From positions 28,384,004-28,448,003 of the forward strand of contig OZ037765.1 of the NCBI GenBank assembly GCA_964035545.1: a stretch of 64,000 nucleotides of DNA, read 5' to 3'. This DNA is from Bugula neritina. Taxonomy: Eukaryota; Bryozoa; Gymnolaemata; Cheilostomatida; Bugulidae. Under the pieces are notes generated by a model, which was not told the DNA's origin, made no database searches, and saw only the letters and a program-made list of their open reading frames with translations. Position numbers and translations under genes: made by a program. Below, one piece after another: positions 1-13,800 of the stretch (positions within the stretch are counted from its first letter, which is position 1; each line of letters starts with the position of its first letter).

Positions 1-2547
1 TTGGCACTTTGGCCTCTTCTAAACTGCATTTTGAACGCAGTGTCATTTAGTTTGAATTTTTAAAAAGAGAATTTTTTTGTTTGTTATAGTTTTATTTTTT
101 TAGTTTGAATAAGTGGTTGCATAGCAAAAACATTGTGATTTCTACTTGAAATATAATTTTTTCCCTAAAAATTTGTAAACCAGTTTTAGTTTACTTCATT
201 GTATTGTAAAATAGCTATAAAGTGCTTTGAAACTAAAATTGTATATACGTAAACTAATTGACTATGTTGTAGATTCATTTGTTTGGTTGAAAACAATTAA
301 CAAAATTTCTAGATTTGAAATCAATGTTTAGAAGTGATTATAAAGTCATACAGAGACAGTAATATTTGCGCTCATATTACAAGTAGTGATAATTGAAATG
401 TTTCAACATTATCAATCAAAGCCCATGAGTTGTTGCAGCAAGCAGATTAATCAAGTGGCGGCTATGGTTTGTGATCTCGCATCATGTCTGTAATACTTTT
501 AACATATTATCAAATAAAGACATAATTGCAATATGAATAAGTTCTAGAATTCATGGTAATCTTGACTAGATAATGAAACCTATAGTCTACTTGCTGTATA
601 TACACATAATATTTCAAGGTGTTTTAAATTGCCATCAATAGTTGTCCTAAGTATTCATAAAATAATATTACCAAACAGATGAAATTAATGCCGACTCATC
701 AACAATCTCTTAAGTTTAGAGCTGCAAATACTCAACAACTTAATTGGTTGTAAAAACTGGCAATAAGTACAATAACGGCCATTCAAGAGGACTATATCAC
801 ATCATATTACCAGCTATATGTCACCATCTAGTAATGAAGGGTTTATACAAATGAAATTGGAATGTTGCTGCGTTTGCACTGATAGAAAAATATTTTGTGG
901 CCCTTATAACTCAACAGACGCTATGAAAAAGTAAAATATGTATCAACTATCTGTTGTAGCAATATGTTTAGCTTGAGAAAACAATACAAAATTAGCTTCA
1001 GACTATATATAAAAATCAGTATGCTCATTTAATACTGTTACAGTGTTAGAAATGCTGAAATTGAAACTTAATGATCATGCCTAATAAATTGATTAAAATA
1101 CTTCTAAGCTATTTTGACTTTTATACTTTGAGATTTTACTGGGAAAAAATGAAAACACCTTTGTTTCTTTGTAAAATTATTAAATTTTCTATGAAAATTT
1201 TTTTGGCTTTTATAAAACATAATGATGTTGTGTTTGTGTTGAATTATTACCTCATTTTCAACACGTCATTGTAGATTTATATAGACTTGATATTTTCCAA
1301 GACTTGTAAGGCATTTGTTGTGCTCAGCAGAATGTTTTCTCAATATGTAACAGAATAAACATAGATTAGATGGATGTCATTTGAGTTACTTAATTCTTAC
1401 TCATGTAACAATTATAATTACTATTAAACAATATAGAAATTGTTTGGAGCTGGAAATTTTCAAGATTAGTTATACCCACAATCTACGCAAAAACATTGAC
1501 AGCTAGGCTATAAATGATAGATTTTATTATGACAATCAGCACATGATCATTGAGATCAGCACAGCAGTATTTTTCGAATTTCTGCAAAGACCTTTTTGTC
1601 ACAATAATTTTCACACTTCACATTACAGAGCATTGATCATTGTTTTAAGCATCACCACTAACAAATCTTACATGCAAATTTTTAACTTGCATCTTGATTA
1701 AACAATTTATATATAACATGTAGCTCTTTACTTTGAATATGCAACACAAAAAATGTGTTTTGGATGACTTATTTACTAATACAGTTTTAAAAAATAATTA
1801 TAGTTAGTATGTTTTTTACTGATCATGCTTTATAGTATTGTTTTATTTGTTGCAATTGTGCTACCTTTGATATATAATAATGTATTAATGGTCACTAAAA
1901 ATAGGGCTTTTATTTTATATACAACATTAGAGTGACCATGTAAATGTGTGTCTGCAACTGTAATATCCCTCATACACACATGCACATACAACACAAACAC
2001 AAGCACACACAACACAAACACAAGCAGACACAACACAATGAGTTTGATCAAAAGCAGTGCTTTATTACTTTACAACATTGACATTGGCAAAATTTATATT
2101 TGGTAAATAATTGTCTCAAAACTATTTAAAGATTGAAAAGATTTTAATTTGCACCATTAAATTATTCTAAAATATTTCAATTATATAACTCACTCATAGT
2201 TTCCAAGTTAATAATAATCATTACTGTATTTACACAAAGTTGAGCATCAGCAACATTGTGCTTTTCAAAATGTTGGATTTAAATTCAATTGCTAAACTGT
2301 GAAGGTCATCTGCAAAAGTTTGTAGCCATTAAAATGGGACTACATTACTTCAAGAATGTTTTAGATTGATCACATGGTAATGCTTCTTAGCCAATCAGAG
2401 TATAGTATAGTATGAGAAACTTTGTAAATAAATAATAGTATTCTTTGTAATACTATCTAAGAAGGCTAAAATGCTTGTTCGTGTATGCTGATATACGGAT
2501 TATATATCTTTGAAAAATCACATACTTCCTATTATTTCATTTTTGAA
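1..2547. other. Intergenic AT-rich sequence upstream of Hhex
   Basis: No coding exon recognised on either strand. The short ORFs (for example 1071-1274 and 1830-2051) are low-complexity and resemble no family I know. A CA-rich stretch lies at about 1970-2040. The Hhex promoter presumably lies at the right end, but I see no convincing core-promoter motif. Confidence 0.6.
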
Positions 2548-5084
2548 ATGGCAGCTGATAACAGTTTTCACCGCTCTCTGTTTTCTATCGATCAAATCTT
2601 ATCTACTGAAAAAGCTGAAAGTGCATTTTCCAAAGTTCCAAGTTTAAGTAACTTTCATGACATCAAATCTCAGCTGCGTGGCAGCTACCCGGAGAACAAA
2701 GTATCTCAACAAGCAAGTTTGCCTGCTATAATGAGGCAGCATTCACAAGATTCTTTCCATTCCCAAAGACATCTGCCGTTTGCTTCACCACCGTTGGTAT
2801 CTCCCACATGGAATTCTACACAGCTTAGAGATCCCGAGCTAATATATAACAAAATGTATTTGGACTCTTTGTTACAAGGTACTGCTTATCAAGTTGATTC
2901 CTGAATTTTAATAATAAAAATGAACACGTAAAATAGGAAAATTTTAATTTTTGACATACTGCTTCATTAGGCAGCATTATCTTATTATTGTTGCAAAGTT
3001 TAAATTTTTTTGTTAAATATATTTCTACAGATTAATGGAATTCAAATGTGTATGCTAATGTGTTAAGTTGTAGTATTTTCTCTTTTAAAATGAATTTAAA
3101 ATACTGTTTGAATGAAATTAAACCGGTGTCAGTTATTGTAAGCAAAACTCATTATAGACTTGAAAAGTTTTTCTAGAAAGTATACTGGCTGTAATAGATA
3201 CACATTTTTTCGTACAAACAATTATTTCGAATAATTGATTTTATGCATGTAATTAATGTAAAAGCATTTGGTATAGTAGTTTATCAAATATTTATGCAGC
3301 AGAATTACAGCAGCATGAACTGATATTTTACGGATGTAGACTGTGTAAAATGTCAAGTTATTAATTACTAAACCAATAACAATTATTATAATAACTATAA
3401 TAATTTCTTAATGTAAACTCAAATATAGTTTTGCTTAGTGCCTATAAAACTTATAGCAAAAATGTCATCGATTATTAAATAGTCTGCAATTTACAATACT
3501 TGTCATTATATCAAATGACATTGTGATAGCACTAATAGCATAATAGGAGAAAACTCTTGTATCCTGTATTTTTTCATTATGTTTAACATGAAATGCATTA
3601 ATAAACAATTAAGAAATCATCATTAATTACCTTTTATAGATCAGCAAGTCTATCACAACCCATGGCTGGCTCTTTTCTCATCAATTCCATTTCACAAACG
3701 AAAAGGTGGTCAAGTAAGATTCTCTAATGATCAAACCATTGAACTAGAACGAAAGTTTTCCCTGCAGAAATACCTGTCACCAACAGAACGAAAAAAAGTA
3801 GCAAAAAAACTACAGCTATCAGAGCGGCAGGTAAATTGTTTTGTAAAATTAACGTCCATTATAAATTAGCCAACCATGTAATCTTCTATACCAAGCCATG
3901 AAGCTAATATTAGCAAAAAATACAGAAGAACTGCCTATTAGTTTTCAACCTTGTAATATTTAAGTTTTCAACATTTTCCAATATACAGTGCAAATAATTT
4001 ATTACTCATATGTTAGGAGCTTTATGTAGTGTAAACAAAATGAATTTTATTATTCTATTATTTTTTTACACAATAATCTGTAGCGGAAGTCTCAGCAAAA
4101 TTAGTATCATAAATGCAGTAATTTCCCATTTCATTTTGTTTCTATGTATACAGTGTGATATTTTATCAATTGAAATCGGATTAAACAGACACGAGGGAGC
4201 CAATTTTAAATCTGTATTTCATTCTTAAGTACTTTGGCGAACAATTTGTTATCGAAGCTTTAATGACGTTATATGCTGAAAAGTATTGCTGATAGAAGGT
4301 ATCTATATGCAGGGATTATAATTATTAGGGAGATTTAAGCTCTTAAGTCAACCATATGCTGTTTGCAGTAGCAATATACCATCCATAATTGGGCTGATAG
4401 GGCAATACACACAGCAGTCAACAGTCTATAGTATAAAATTAATCAGCAATACTTAGATAAGATATCAGCTTAATTGGTCTACATATTGGCTCTATTTATT
4501 TAAGCTGACAATATGTGCAAAGTGAGAGCATGTTAGCTAAATTTAGAGCATTTCACAAGTTGTCAATTGCTTAATTAAATGGAATATTATTGTATTTCAC
4601 AATGCATTTGTTTACAAATGCAATCAATATACTCTATACAAATTGACTTTTGCTTGTTGATTATTTTAGGTTAAGACATGGTTTCAAAACAGAAGGGCTA
4701 AATGGAGACGCTTGAAACAGGTAAACTGTGGTTAGCACATTCGATTTTTATACCACCAAAAGATTTATATTTTCCTTGTTTGTATGTTTGCTCTAATTGA
4801 TGATACCTTTTCATAAGCGTTTATCAAATTGATAGGACACCAAACAATATATTAAACCACAAGATGTGAAGGAGGATCAAAACATGCCGACAGAACAAAA
4901 TGATAAATCAGCAAGCATTCCATTAAACCACACAGACGATTCACAACTAGAAGCAGTGCCTCACAACTCAGATATGTATAACTCCGCTGCCGGCTTAAAA
5001 GAGAACAAAAGTAACTTCTTTGAGAAATACAACCTCCCTTCTAGTAGTCAAGAACTGGTAGAATCTGATATAGAAGTAGATTAG
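2548..5084 (+). CDS. HHEX: Hhex-type homeobox transcription factor
   Basis: Four exons join in frame: 2548-2878, 3640-3830, 4670-4720 and 4836-5084 (stop TAG). They give about 273 residues, close to vertebrate HHEX. An eh1-like repressor motif (Phe12-Ser-Ile14, then Ile17-Leu18) lies at the N-terminus, as expected for a Groucho-binding repressor. The homeodomain covers roughly residues 131-190. It begins KRKGGQVRFSNDQTIELE, which is almost the vertebrate Hhex sequence, and helix 3 is VKTWFQNRRAKWRRLKQ with Trp178 and Asn181. An intron splits the homeodomain exactly before helix 3. The C-terminal exon is acidic (ends DIEVD). The start at 2548 puts eh1 near the N-terminus; an in-frame upstream ATG at 2485 would add 21 hydrophobic residues and is less likely. 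Role by family: nuclear DNA-binding repressor in development. Confidence 0.95.
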
Positions 5085-6117
5085 ATCAAAAATGAAAAAC
5101 TTTTATTTTTAGAATCCTTTATTCCCTAAATTTAAAAAAAAAAGTAAATAGAACAATATAATACAAATATATTTTGTAATAAAGAAATTGTTTTTGTCTT
5201 TAATATATTATGTAAATTATTTGAAAAAATCAAAGATAATAGTTATAAATGTATATGACATGTACTGACCGCTACAATTTGGAAAGTAACAATAAACACC
5301 ATGGACATTGTGACTGTTAGAATTTATACAAGCTAGTAAATAAAAGCAGCAAAAAGTATTGTTAGAGATTACACAAATATCATTTAAACATATATTAGGA
5401 GAAATATACTACCTAATAGTTTTTGATAACTAACCATCACCTTGGGCATGTATAAGCCATTACATTTTGAGCTATATTATTGTGTTCCACAATTCAAAAT
5501 TGCATAGATTTGGTTGACGATATATAACATGGACTAGCGATAAATTATCGCAACAACCAGCACCTATAATGTACAGCATAGAAAAGCTAAAACATTTACT
5601 TAAGTGTTAATAAAACAAACTATAGTTTTTTTGTGACTGAACAATTTTTCAATAGAATATCACATTTTACAAAGAGATGAGTAACTACTAGGTTACCTAA
5701 TATTTGGGACTTGGAGCTGGTGACATGGTATGTACACATTTGAACACAATTGAAGATCCGTATAGAAATTATATTACCTGTTATGTTTAGTAACAGGTAA
5801 AATTTTGAGCTACTATATGAGTAAATGCACCGATATAGAACAAGCCAAACTAGTGCCTAGTGATACTCATGAGGATGAAGCATATAAAAACAACTAAAAA
5901 AGTTTCTAATTAATTTTTTAACATTTAGAATTATATAAAATTAAATGAGAAAAATTAGTTTTGAAGAATTACCACTTCTAAATTATTTAAAAAGCTAAAT
6001 TGCAGACATAAAAATAGAAAAGTTGTCCATAGAGGCCCCGCAGCATTACTAATACACAAGATTCAGTGTTTGCCAGTGTTGAAGTAAGTTTTAGGCAGTC
6101 ATAAGAATTGACAAGAT
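5085..6117. other. Convergent intergenic space, Hhex / MFSD10
   Basis: About 1 kb between two tail-to-tail genes. It holds the Hhex 3' UTR at the left and no recognisable coding exon. The rest is unremarkable AT-rich sequence. Confidence 0.6.
5178..5183 (+). terminator. Candidate poly(A) signal of the Hhex gene
   Basis: AATAAA lies 94 bp after the Hhex stop codon, in a T-rich 3' flank. It is the first canonical hexamer downstream on this strand. Confidence 0.6.
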
Positions 6118-6122
6118 TTATT
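6117..6122 (-). terminator. Poly(A) signal overlapping the MFSD10 stop codon
   Basis: On the minus strand the last codons read GAA-TAA-A, so the stop codon TAA lies inside an AATAAA hexamer. If used, the 3' UTR would be only some tens of bases. I saw no other MFSD10-strand hexamer before the Hhex 3' UTR. Confidence 0.4.
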
Positions 6123-8930
6123 CTTTCCTCTCCACAGCTCGAACTCTAGTGAACATTAGCATAGTGAATGGAACCAACATAAGAACAGCTCCTAGAACAT
6201 AGCATGTCTCTGCCCCCAGGCTCCAGTAGGCTATAACATAGAAACAGTTATGTAGACAACATAGAAACAGTTATGCAGACAACATAGAAACAGTGAAACT
6301 GAAAATAATACAGCGTGTGTGTGTGTGTGTGCGTATGTGTGTGTTCGCGCATGAGCACGTATTTGTGTATAGTAAATATTTAGAAGAAAAAGTATTTTAA
6401 ATAAAGATGTGAAAAAAAAAGTATAGAGAATGCAAAATAGATAACAACCTTATGTAAGGTTTTAATGATTTGGCTGTCAAAGCATTATGTGAAATAATTA
6501 CTGCATGTCAAAACAATTCAAACCTGCAGATGCTGACAAGGGGCCCATGGCTCTAGCTAGAGCTCCTAGGGCCCTGAATACGCCCAACACAGAACCCTTC
6601 TGACTGTCAGCTCCGTATTCAGATATTATTGTCGTCATGCAGGGTACAACAGTTGCAGAAGCTGTAAAGAGTGCTCACAGCTTAATGTTGACACACAGTG
6701 GATGAACAAGAAGAAGCATAATTCAACAGCACAGAATGCCAGAAAACAGACTTTACACTAAACAAAAGTAATAAATCTACATATCATGTGTATATGTATA
6801 TACAGTCAGTGGAGGATCAGGTACAGATATAGGAGAAGTGCCTTATAGACGTATGGAATCACACACAGACTTTACTCAATCTAATGTAACCTAATGATTA
6901 CAATAGATTGATAATTGTTGACACAACAGACCATCTGATTAACTCCATTCTTAGAATGCCACACAAAATAATGTAAAATTATATTCTTAAGATAACAATA
7001 CATTCGACTGTAAATCAGACATTCGATAACTATAAGAGGATTAATATGATTTCACACCCTCTGCAAGTCTATACAGCTGTATATCTTACAGTTGGCTATT
7101 GCTACTCTACTTGAGAGCTATGCATGTCACTATTCATGATATAATTAGTCTACTTTATTCAACTCACATGGGAATATAACTCCAACAAATGAAACCATTT
7201 CAATATTTTTAGCATTAGTTGCAAACAACCACCCACATTAATTAAATATTCAGTAAAGAATATTGCAAGGTTACATTGTTTGATCAAATTTTATACTAAA
7301 ATATTTAATAAAATAGTAAAGTGACAGAGTAAGAACACAATGAGGTATACTAATTGTGAGTTGAGGGTGGTGTCTGACCCTACCCACGACTCATCCTAAA
7401 ATACTTTAATTATATAATGGAGCCTACATGATTTCTTTTATTTGAATGCTGTCTGTCATCTAACTAACACACTGCGTGATAAATTTAATAGGAGTTAATT
7501 AATTTACCAAATCCAAAGAGCAGGAGTCCCAGATAGAAGAGGGCAGCACTTTGAGCATATCCGATACATAAGAATGCAGGCATTAGAACCAGAATACCAG
7601 AGAGGGCGGTTTTCTTCTCAGTACCACTGGCCTTCCTTCTAGTGTATCCACCTAGTATGTAGACGAAGATTTGAAACAGCCATCTGCTATTATCATTTAT
7701 TATTCTATATAGTTACAGCGAAGGGTAATTATTGGTAAATAAAGCATTGTTGTAAAAATTCACATATTTCAAAATTAAATTAATGTAAAAAAATAATGTA
7801 CATTAGTCTAATGGCCATTATAAATATTGCACTATGATATGGCAAAAACCTCACACAATATTTATAAAATACACACTAATTTTATTAAAACTTGGGTAAC
7901 AAAAACAAATCTAGATATAGAGTTAATATATTGAGCATAGTTTACCTTGAATGAATATCATCACTAGACCTAGAGTGAAGAACATTTTCCCTTGTTGCAT
8001 ACTACAAACAATATAAATGTTTTGCATAACAAAAAGGGAAGTTTTGGTGAACTAATTTATCAGCAGATGTTAGGAGTTATATGCTCTCAAATATAAATGG
8101 TAAGTTGTAACTATTACCTAATGTACACAAGTGTATCTTTCATGTGAAACTGTTGACTGCTAAATATTTTTAGGTAAGAAGTACAATGCTATAACAAACT
8201 TAATGCTTATATATTACAACATTTCACCTAATGGCTGTACTACTGTGTGGTGCAGCTATGATGCAGGTAAAGTTTGCACACAATGAGCCCTAGAAAGCTT
8301 TGTGCTGCAAGCCATGTATACTATGCTAGCTGCAGATTATGTGAGTTTTCTAGTCCACCTGCATGTAATTTCCTTGCAGAGGGCTTAAACAGATAAAGTT
8401 ACAGCTGAAGATGCTAAACATAATTAGTGTCACAGCTGCAATTTACATTATAACTTTATTGTATTAGATACTAAATGAATGCACTGTATAGCACATGGTG
8501 AGATGGGAGTCCCATGAAAATAGATGATTATACTATTAGGCTTCCTTATAATACAGTATTGCCCGAACAGGAGCTAACAACTCCAAACAATATTAACTAG
8601 GCATATGAACACTGCATGTTAGAGTGTAATCAGATAGGAGACGAGTGTTGCTGTGACAGCACTTTTATGACATGTGAGTAAAATATTACCTGGAATAATT
8701 GAATCTAAGGTAAGTGAGGAAGGTCAAAGTGAATTCAATTCCCGAATATAGGAACAGATAAATAAAATATATAAATCCTATTTTTCTCATTGCGCGTCTC
8801 TCTGTAACACACAAGCATATTATATTGTAGTATACAAATTGTAATATGTTACTTATATTGTAACAAATATATAGAGTAAAATAGTACATATATTATAGCA
8901 TACATATTGTAATATATAACATATTCTACA

Positions 8931-8984
<54 letters not shown>

Positions 8985-10809
8985 AAATAGCACAAATATT
9001 TAAGGTATACTAATAAAGTATATTCCAAGCTGAACAGAATTAAAATGAATTAAGACACTCGCATACCTTCCACTTTTACTCCGGACACATTTTTGAATGA
9101 GAAGAGGGCCAGAGGGTTGATGAGGTCTAACATTCTGTTTCCAGCAGCAAACATGGAATCCAGCTGAAAGATAAAGGAGAAAATGAGAATTCCTCTTGAG
9201 CTCTGGGCAGAGCCACAGCAGAAGTCGATAAAATTCTGACATTCCATTGGCAGCAGTGAATAATAGGAAAAGCTGTCAAGACAAAGTGAAGGACAACCTC
9301 TGCTGTGATAATAAGTGATTACCCTTTTATTTTCTGGAAGAGTTTCTTGAAAGGCACAAAATATATAAACAATATCCAGCAATGCCATTGACAGTGCAAA
9401 GAGAGCTGGACCAACAAAGAATTCACCAGAGCCAATCCCAGGCACAACACCACCAGCAAATCCTGTAAGCAGAGTGGCAAATGTTTAGAATCCACTATAT
9501 ATTCATATACTCTATAGTTTACACAACAGTGCATTGTGTATTACATATAACAAACTCATTCATTATAGTCACATTACTAACACAAACCTGCTCCGATTAT
9601 CGGCCCCAATAGAAATCCCATGCTGAATGATATGCCTATCATTGCCTACAAAATGTTCAGAAATAATCAGAATTGTAAGAAAAATAATTCATTTGATTAG
9701 GTAGTGCTATTAAATGAATTAACTATTTAGTAACAGTTGATTACTGGTTTTGATATACTATATACATGAACTAAAATGATTATGAGTTTACTCAACTGAA
9801 GCAAGAGGCCATTTTAGTGGCAAAACTACAAAAAATTCTCAAAGCAGGATGTATAACTTACTTGAGAGAAAATTACCATTATCATATTTGCTATGAATGA
9901 TACATAACAGTATGTACAATTACCAGTTACACTATTTAGTGAGTAATAATTTTATTAATGTTTAATGTATGAATAAATATACACTCCCTTACCATTCCCT
10001 GTCCTCTTTGTTTAGTATTGTATACATCAGCTACCACAGCTGTGCTCAAGCTTACATTACCCTTGGCTAAGCCACCAACTATCCGTGAGAGAACAAATAG
10101 TGAAAAGTTTCCAGCAAATGCCCAAATGACATAGGATAAGGCAACTCCCATCTACACAAAACATGTTAAGCAATTTAATACATTGGCATGGGGTTTTATA
10201 CATGTGAAGTGTAAAATAGTTAGTATATAAAACATACCATAGTTAATAGCATCATTGGCCTTCTACCATACACATCTGAAGCCGCACCAATAAAAGGCGA
10301 TGCTAAGAATTGCAGCAAAGAGAAAAGTGATCCTATCACACCTGCAACAGAAAGATATTACTTATTACTTGTAGGTAACTTTAAACTCACTCCAGAAAGT
10401 CACAAAATAATCTCATCTAACCTCCAAATAGAACGGAATTCCATTTAGGTGTATCTGGAGCTCCCACCAATATTCTGAAACTTGAGACAGACGACTTCAT
10501 TGTTGAATATAAATCATCCTATGGCAAAAATCAATTAAAATACATAAAACATGTATAGCATCTTTTGAACTAATAACCAGGCAATAAACCAACATTCAGA
10601 AAATTACTTTATTGTATAACAAAAGGTTTATTACTCACAGATCCTTCTTTACCATAAAATTCAAGCAACTTTGGCATTAATGGAAGAATGACGGTGAAAC
10701 CCAACAGGTCAATTAGTAGAGTCATGAAAATTACAACATTCATCTTTGCCGTAGAGATCTTATTTTTTTCCTCAATAATCTTCTCATTATTTCTTTGGTA
10801 TTCGGCCAT
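6118..10809 (-). CDS. MFSD10: MFSD10-type major facilitator transporter
   Basis: Twelve exons join in frame, in transcript order: 10639-10809, 10422-10518, 10238-10341, 9993-10151, 9588-9645, 9323-9462, 9067-9163, 8690-8801, 7946-8001, 7508-7651, 6524-6661, 6118-6230. Total 462 residues, close to human MFSD10 (TETRAN). This is a polytopic membrane protein of the MFS, a putative organic-anion/drug-type transporter by family. The MFS loop 2-3 signature appears as GAASDVYGRRPMMLL. Family-diagnostic blocks are GGLAKGNVSLSTAVVAD in exon 4, FIYFIYLFLYSGIEFTLTFL in exon 8 and GVFRALGALARAMGP in exon 11. All splice junctions are GT-AG and all phases agree. The gene is complete with no frameshift. The 11 introns run from 80 bp to about 1.3 kb. 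Confidence 0.95.
6235..6296. repeat. 23-bp tandem repeat against the MFSD10 exon 12 acceptor
   Basis: About 2.7 copies of a 23-bp unit (AACATAGAAACAGTTATGTA...). On the minus strand the first copy supplies the pyrimidine tract of the acceptor of the last MFSD10 exon, whose first base is 6230. Confidence 0.75.
6313..6346. repeat. GT/CA microsatellite
   Basis: Alternating GT run, slightly interrupted, inside the last MFSD10 intron. Confidence 0.85.
8933..8981. repeat. (AT)n microsatellite in an MFSD10 intron
   Basis: About 24 uninterrupted AT dinucleotides, roughly 130 bp upstream of MFSD10 exon 8 on the transcribed strand. Confidence 0.95.
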
Positions 10810-11489
10810 AATTCTTAAGTCTATAAATTATAATTTTACGTAAATATAATTATTATGCAACATTTATTTAACAAACTGTACTGTATTTGGTATGCACAGG
10901 CAAATTACTGAATGAGAGAACTTTAATATAAAATCAACCTAAAAGCTTACTTTGAAATCTCATAGCAAATTATTTTATCAGCAGTAAGCAACATTTAACA
11001 ATACACGGTTTAATGAGTTGAAATTACTAGATATTACTATTACCTATTAGGATTACATGTGATTGATAATCAATTTTACCAAAATAGCTACTGCATAGAT
11101 GAGGATGATGAGCAGATGACAAATTTCATCTTAGTTATCTGTCCTTGATTCAACATTCAGAATCTAGTCAATCAATATTAGCATTACTAATAGTATTACA
11201 ATAACTCAATAAGAATGTCAGCCATATTATTTTTGTGTCTTTGTAATTGCTGGAATTTGATTTTGATTCTCTGTCTGAACCAATAACAAACAATTTCAGT
11301 GTCATTAAATATCATAATTAGCATAAGTATAATAATAAAGATTACTAACTCTAAGTTTAATAAGTTATAGTCACTGTCAGTGACTCCAGTATATTTCCTG
11401 TCAACTCGAAGTTGAACTTGATTAACAAAATAAAGGTTTAGGTTAACCTAAACTTTAACTAAACAGTCAATTGGCTACCTAGTAATACT

Positions 11490-12115
11490 AGTAGCAATAA
11501 TATCCCTATCAGTATGAGTATCACTATCAATAACTGTAAGACTAAGAGTAACCGTAAGTGAGTATATTGTATAAGTAAGACTTATTGACTATCACTGTCA
11601 CCATCAGTATCACTATTAGTATTACCATTAGTACTACTACTACTATTACTATTAGTCTATTACTAATACTAATAGTTATAGTAATAGTATTACTATTAGT
11701 ATTAGTAATACTAATAGTAATAGTAAATGTAATACTAATAGAGTAATACTAATAGTATTAGTATTACTCTATTAGTATTAGTATTACATTTACTATTATT
11801 ATTACTATTAGTATTACTATGACTATTACATTTAGTGATTTACTATTACTCCATTACTATTAGTATTACTGTATTACTATTAGTAATACTATAACTATAG
11901 TATAAGTATTAGTAATACTATTGCTATTAGTATTACTATTAGATTTAGTATTATTATTACTATTACTATTACTATTAGTATTACTATTACTCATTTACTG
12001 TATTACTAGTATTAGTATTACTATTAGTAATTACTAATAGTAATAGTAATTAGTACGAGTATGTTTAGCACGAGCATAGAAATTAGAATAATATCAATAC
12101 TAATAGTAATAGTTG
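11490..12115. repeat. TAATAC/TAATAG degenerate simple-repeat tract
   Basis: Long stretch of interchanging ACTAATAGT and ATTACTATTAGT words. The tract reads similarly on both strands because its words are near-palindromic. Related tracts occur at about 12640-12990, 22800-22870, 24830-25100 and 50640-51600. Confidence 0.85.
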
Positions 12116-13377
12116 AGACGAAAACTTAAATTATTAACTGTAACAAATAATCAAAAGAGCATCAACATCTGCAGAAATTTTTTTTATATAATTTATATAA
12201 CCTAGAGGCTACATAATCGGCAATGCAGGAAACACATAATGACTTTTGTATGACCTTGAAGATTTTTTTTTTACCGTTATTATTCACCCAATAACAATAA
12301 AGTTTCATTGAAAATTTGTCCAATGGCATGAAACTTGATTCATTCAAGTTATGATAGCCCGTGCTACAAAGGTTCTCTGCATATGCCACAATGTAAAAGC
12401 TAGCAAATCGTATTCTTTTGAAGAACACGTTGACTATATAATATATGTTTTACAGTCTAAGTAACAGCAGTAGGGAACAAAAATAGCTAAAATTAGTTTT
12501 TACTTCGTAATTATAATATTGGTGCGCATAGTAGTAAGTAAGTGAGTCATACAAGTTATCCCACATAACTCTAAGTCTATGGTTGTAGTAATGAGTTTAC
12601 TAAGTTGATCAAGCACATCAATTTTAAATTTACGACTGCTATTTGGATTCTATTAGTATTACTATTAGCTAAATATCAGAATTTATATTATTTTATTTAA
12701 TATTTTAATTTAGTTTTATTAAATAGTAAATACTAATAGTAATTACTAAAAGTAAATTAAATTTATTTTTGTTCAACCTCAAAGTTATACTTATTAAGAT
12801 GATGATCATCATGATTATTATAACTTTGACTATAAGTATAACTGTATAACTATAAGTATAACTATAACTGTATAAGTAAAACTAAAAGTATAACATTAAC
12901 TATAAGTAGGCCTAAGGCTAATACTAATAGTATAACTATAAGTATAAAATTAAATATAATAATAAATATTAATATAAATATTATTTATTTTTTAAATTGT
13001 GATAGCTTTGTCACTAACTTTGTGGGTTGTTAAACTTAACGGAACCTTTAAGTTTTAGTGATTAGTCTAATTCACTTTCAGTTAGTGTTGGTGTTACACT
13101 TACTGTTACACTTGCTGTTAGTTTTAGTGAGTTACCAAAATAAAAAGTATCACTATCTGTAACTATACTGTAACTGTAAGTACAAGCTACAGCTGTAGGC
13201 AATTGAAACTTAAGGTTCCTGTTGAGATTAGGCAAATTTAGCAAGTTTCAAATGGCTAAGATTGTAGATGATTGTTTTCAGAAATAATTATAATCCGTGA
13301 TAGTATTAGTTATTGTACCTATGATTAATGTCATTCTTACTCTAAGACTGATGGTATCACAGGCAAATGGGCATGAA

Positions 13378-13800
13378 AAGGGCTTTTTATTGTGTTTGGG
13401 TAGCATAGCATACAATTTTCTGTGCATTTCTCATCTAGACTATGCATCTACAACATTCAACCCCATACCACAAAAAAAAAACAATTTCCATTGAAGAAAT
13501 ACAAAAACTGGTTGTAAGAGCCATAGCTAGTATCAAAGGTCAAAAGCAGTGCATCAAACAGAGGAAAGACTGGAGCTAGTCAATCTTGATGGAAAGAGAA
13601 GAGTTTGAAAGACTAAAAACTGCTTATGAGATCACTCTATATGCTCCTTAAAGAAAAACAGTGCTCCAGCTTTCTGCTGCATATGATGATTTAATGAGGA
13701 CCCGTTTTGATATTGCAATAGCCAGTACCACAATAGTTTTCTACCACAAATTTCAACTAGACAAATCTAAGCATGAACTTAACCAAACATTGACTGTCCA
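13378..13800 (+). pseudogene. Decayed 3' fragment of a LINE reverse-transcriptase ORF
   Basis: Translation drifts between frames but keeps the C-terminal landmarks of the complete LINE ORF at 23096-24800. LDYASTTFNP corresponds to LEYAATTWDP; EIQKLVVRAIASIKG corresponds to EIELVQNRAIRFICCLKG; a later SAAYDDL-like block corresponds to SSSYTEL. In-frame stops and at least one frameshift (in an A-run near 13475) make it non-functional. It is probably an old, 5'-truncated copy of a related element. Confidence 0.65.

Noticed and set aside
9000-9534. Extra minus-strand ORFs overlapping MFSD10 exons 6 and 7
   Set aside because: Shadow frames or intron read-through of real exons; the spliced frame gives the conserved MFSD10 sequence.
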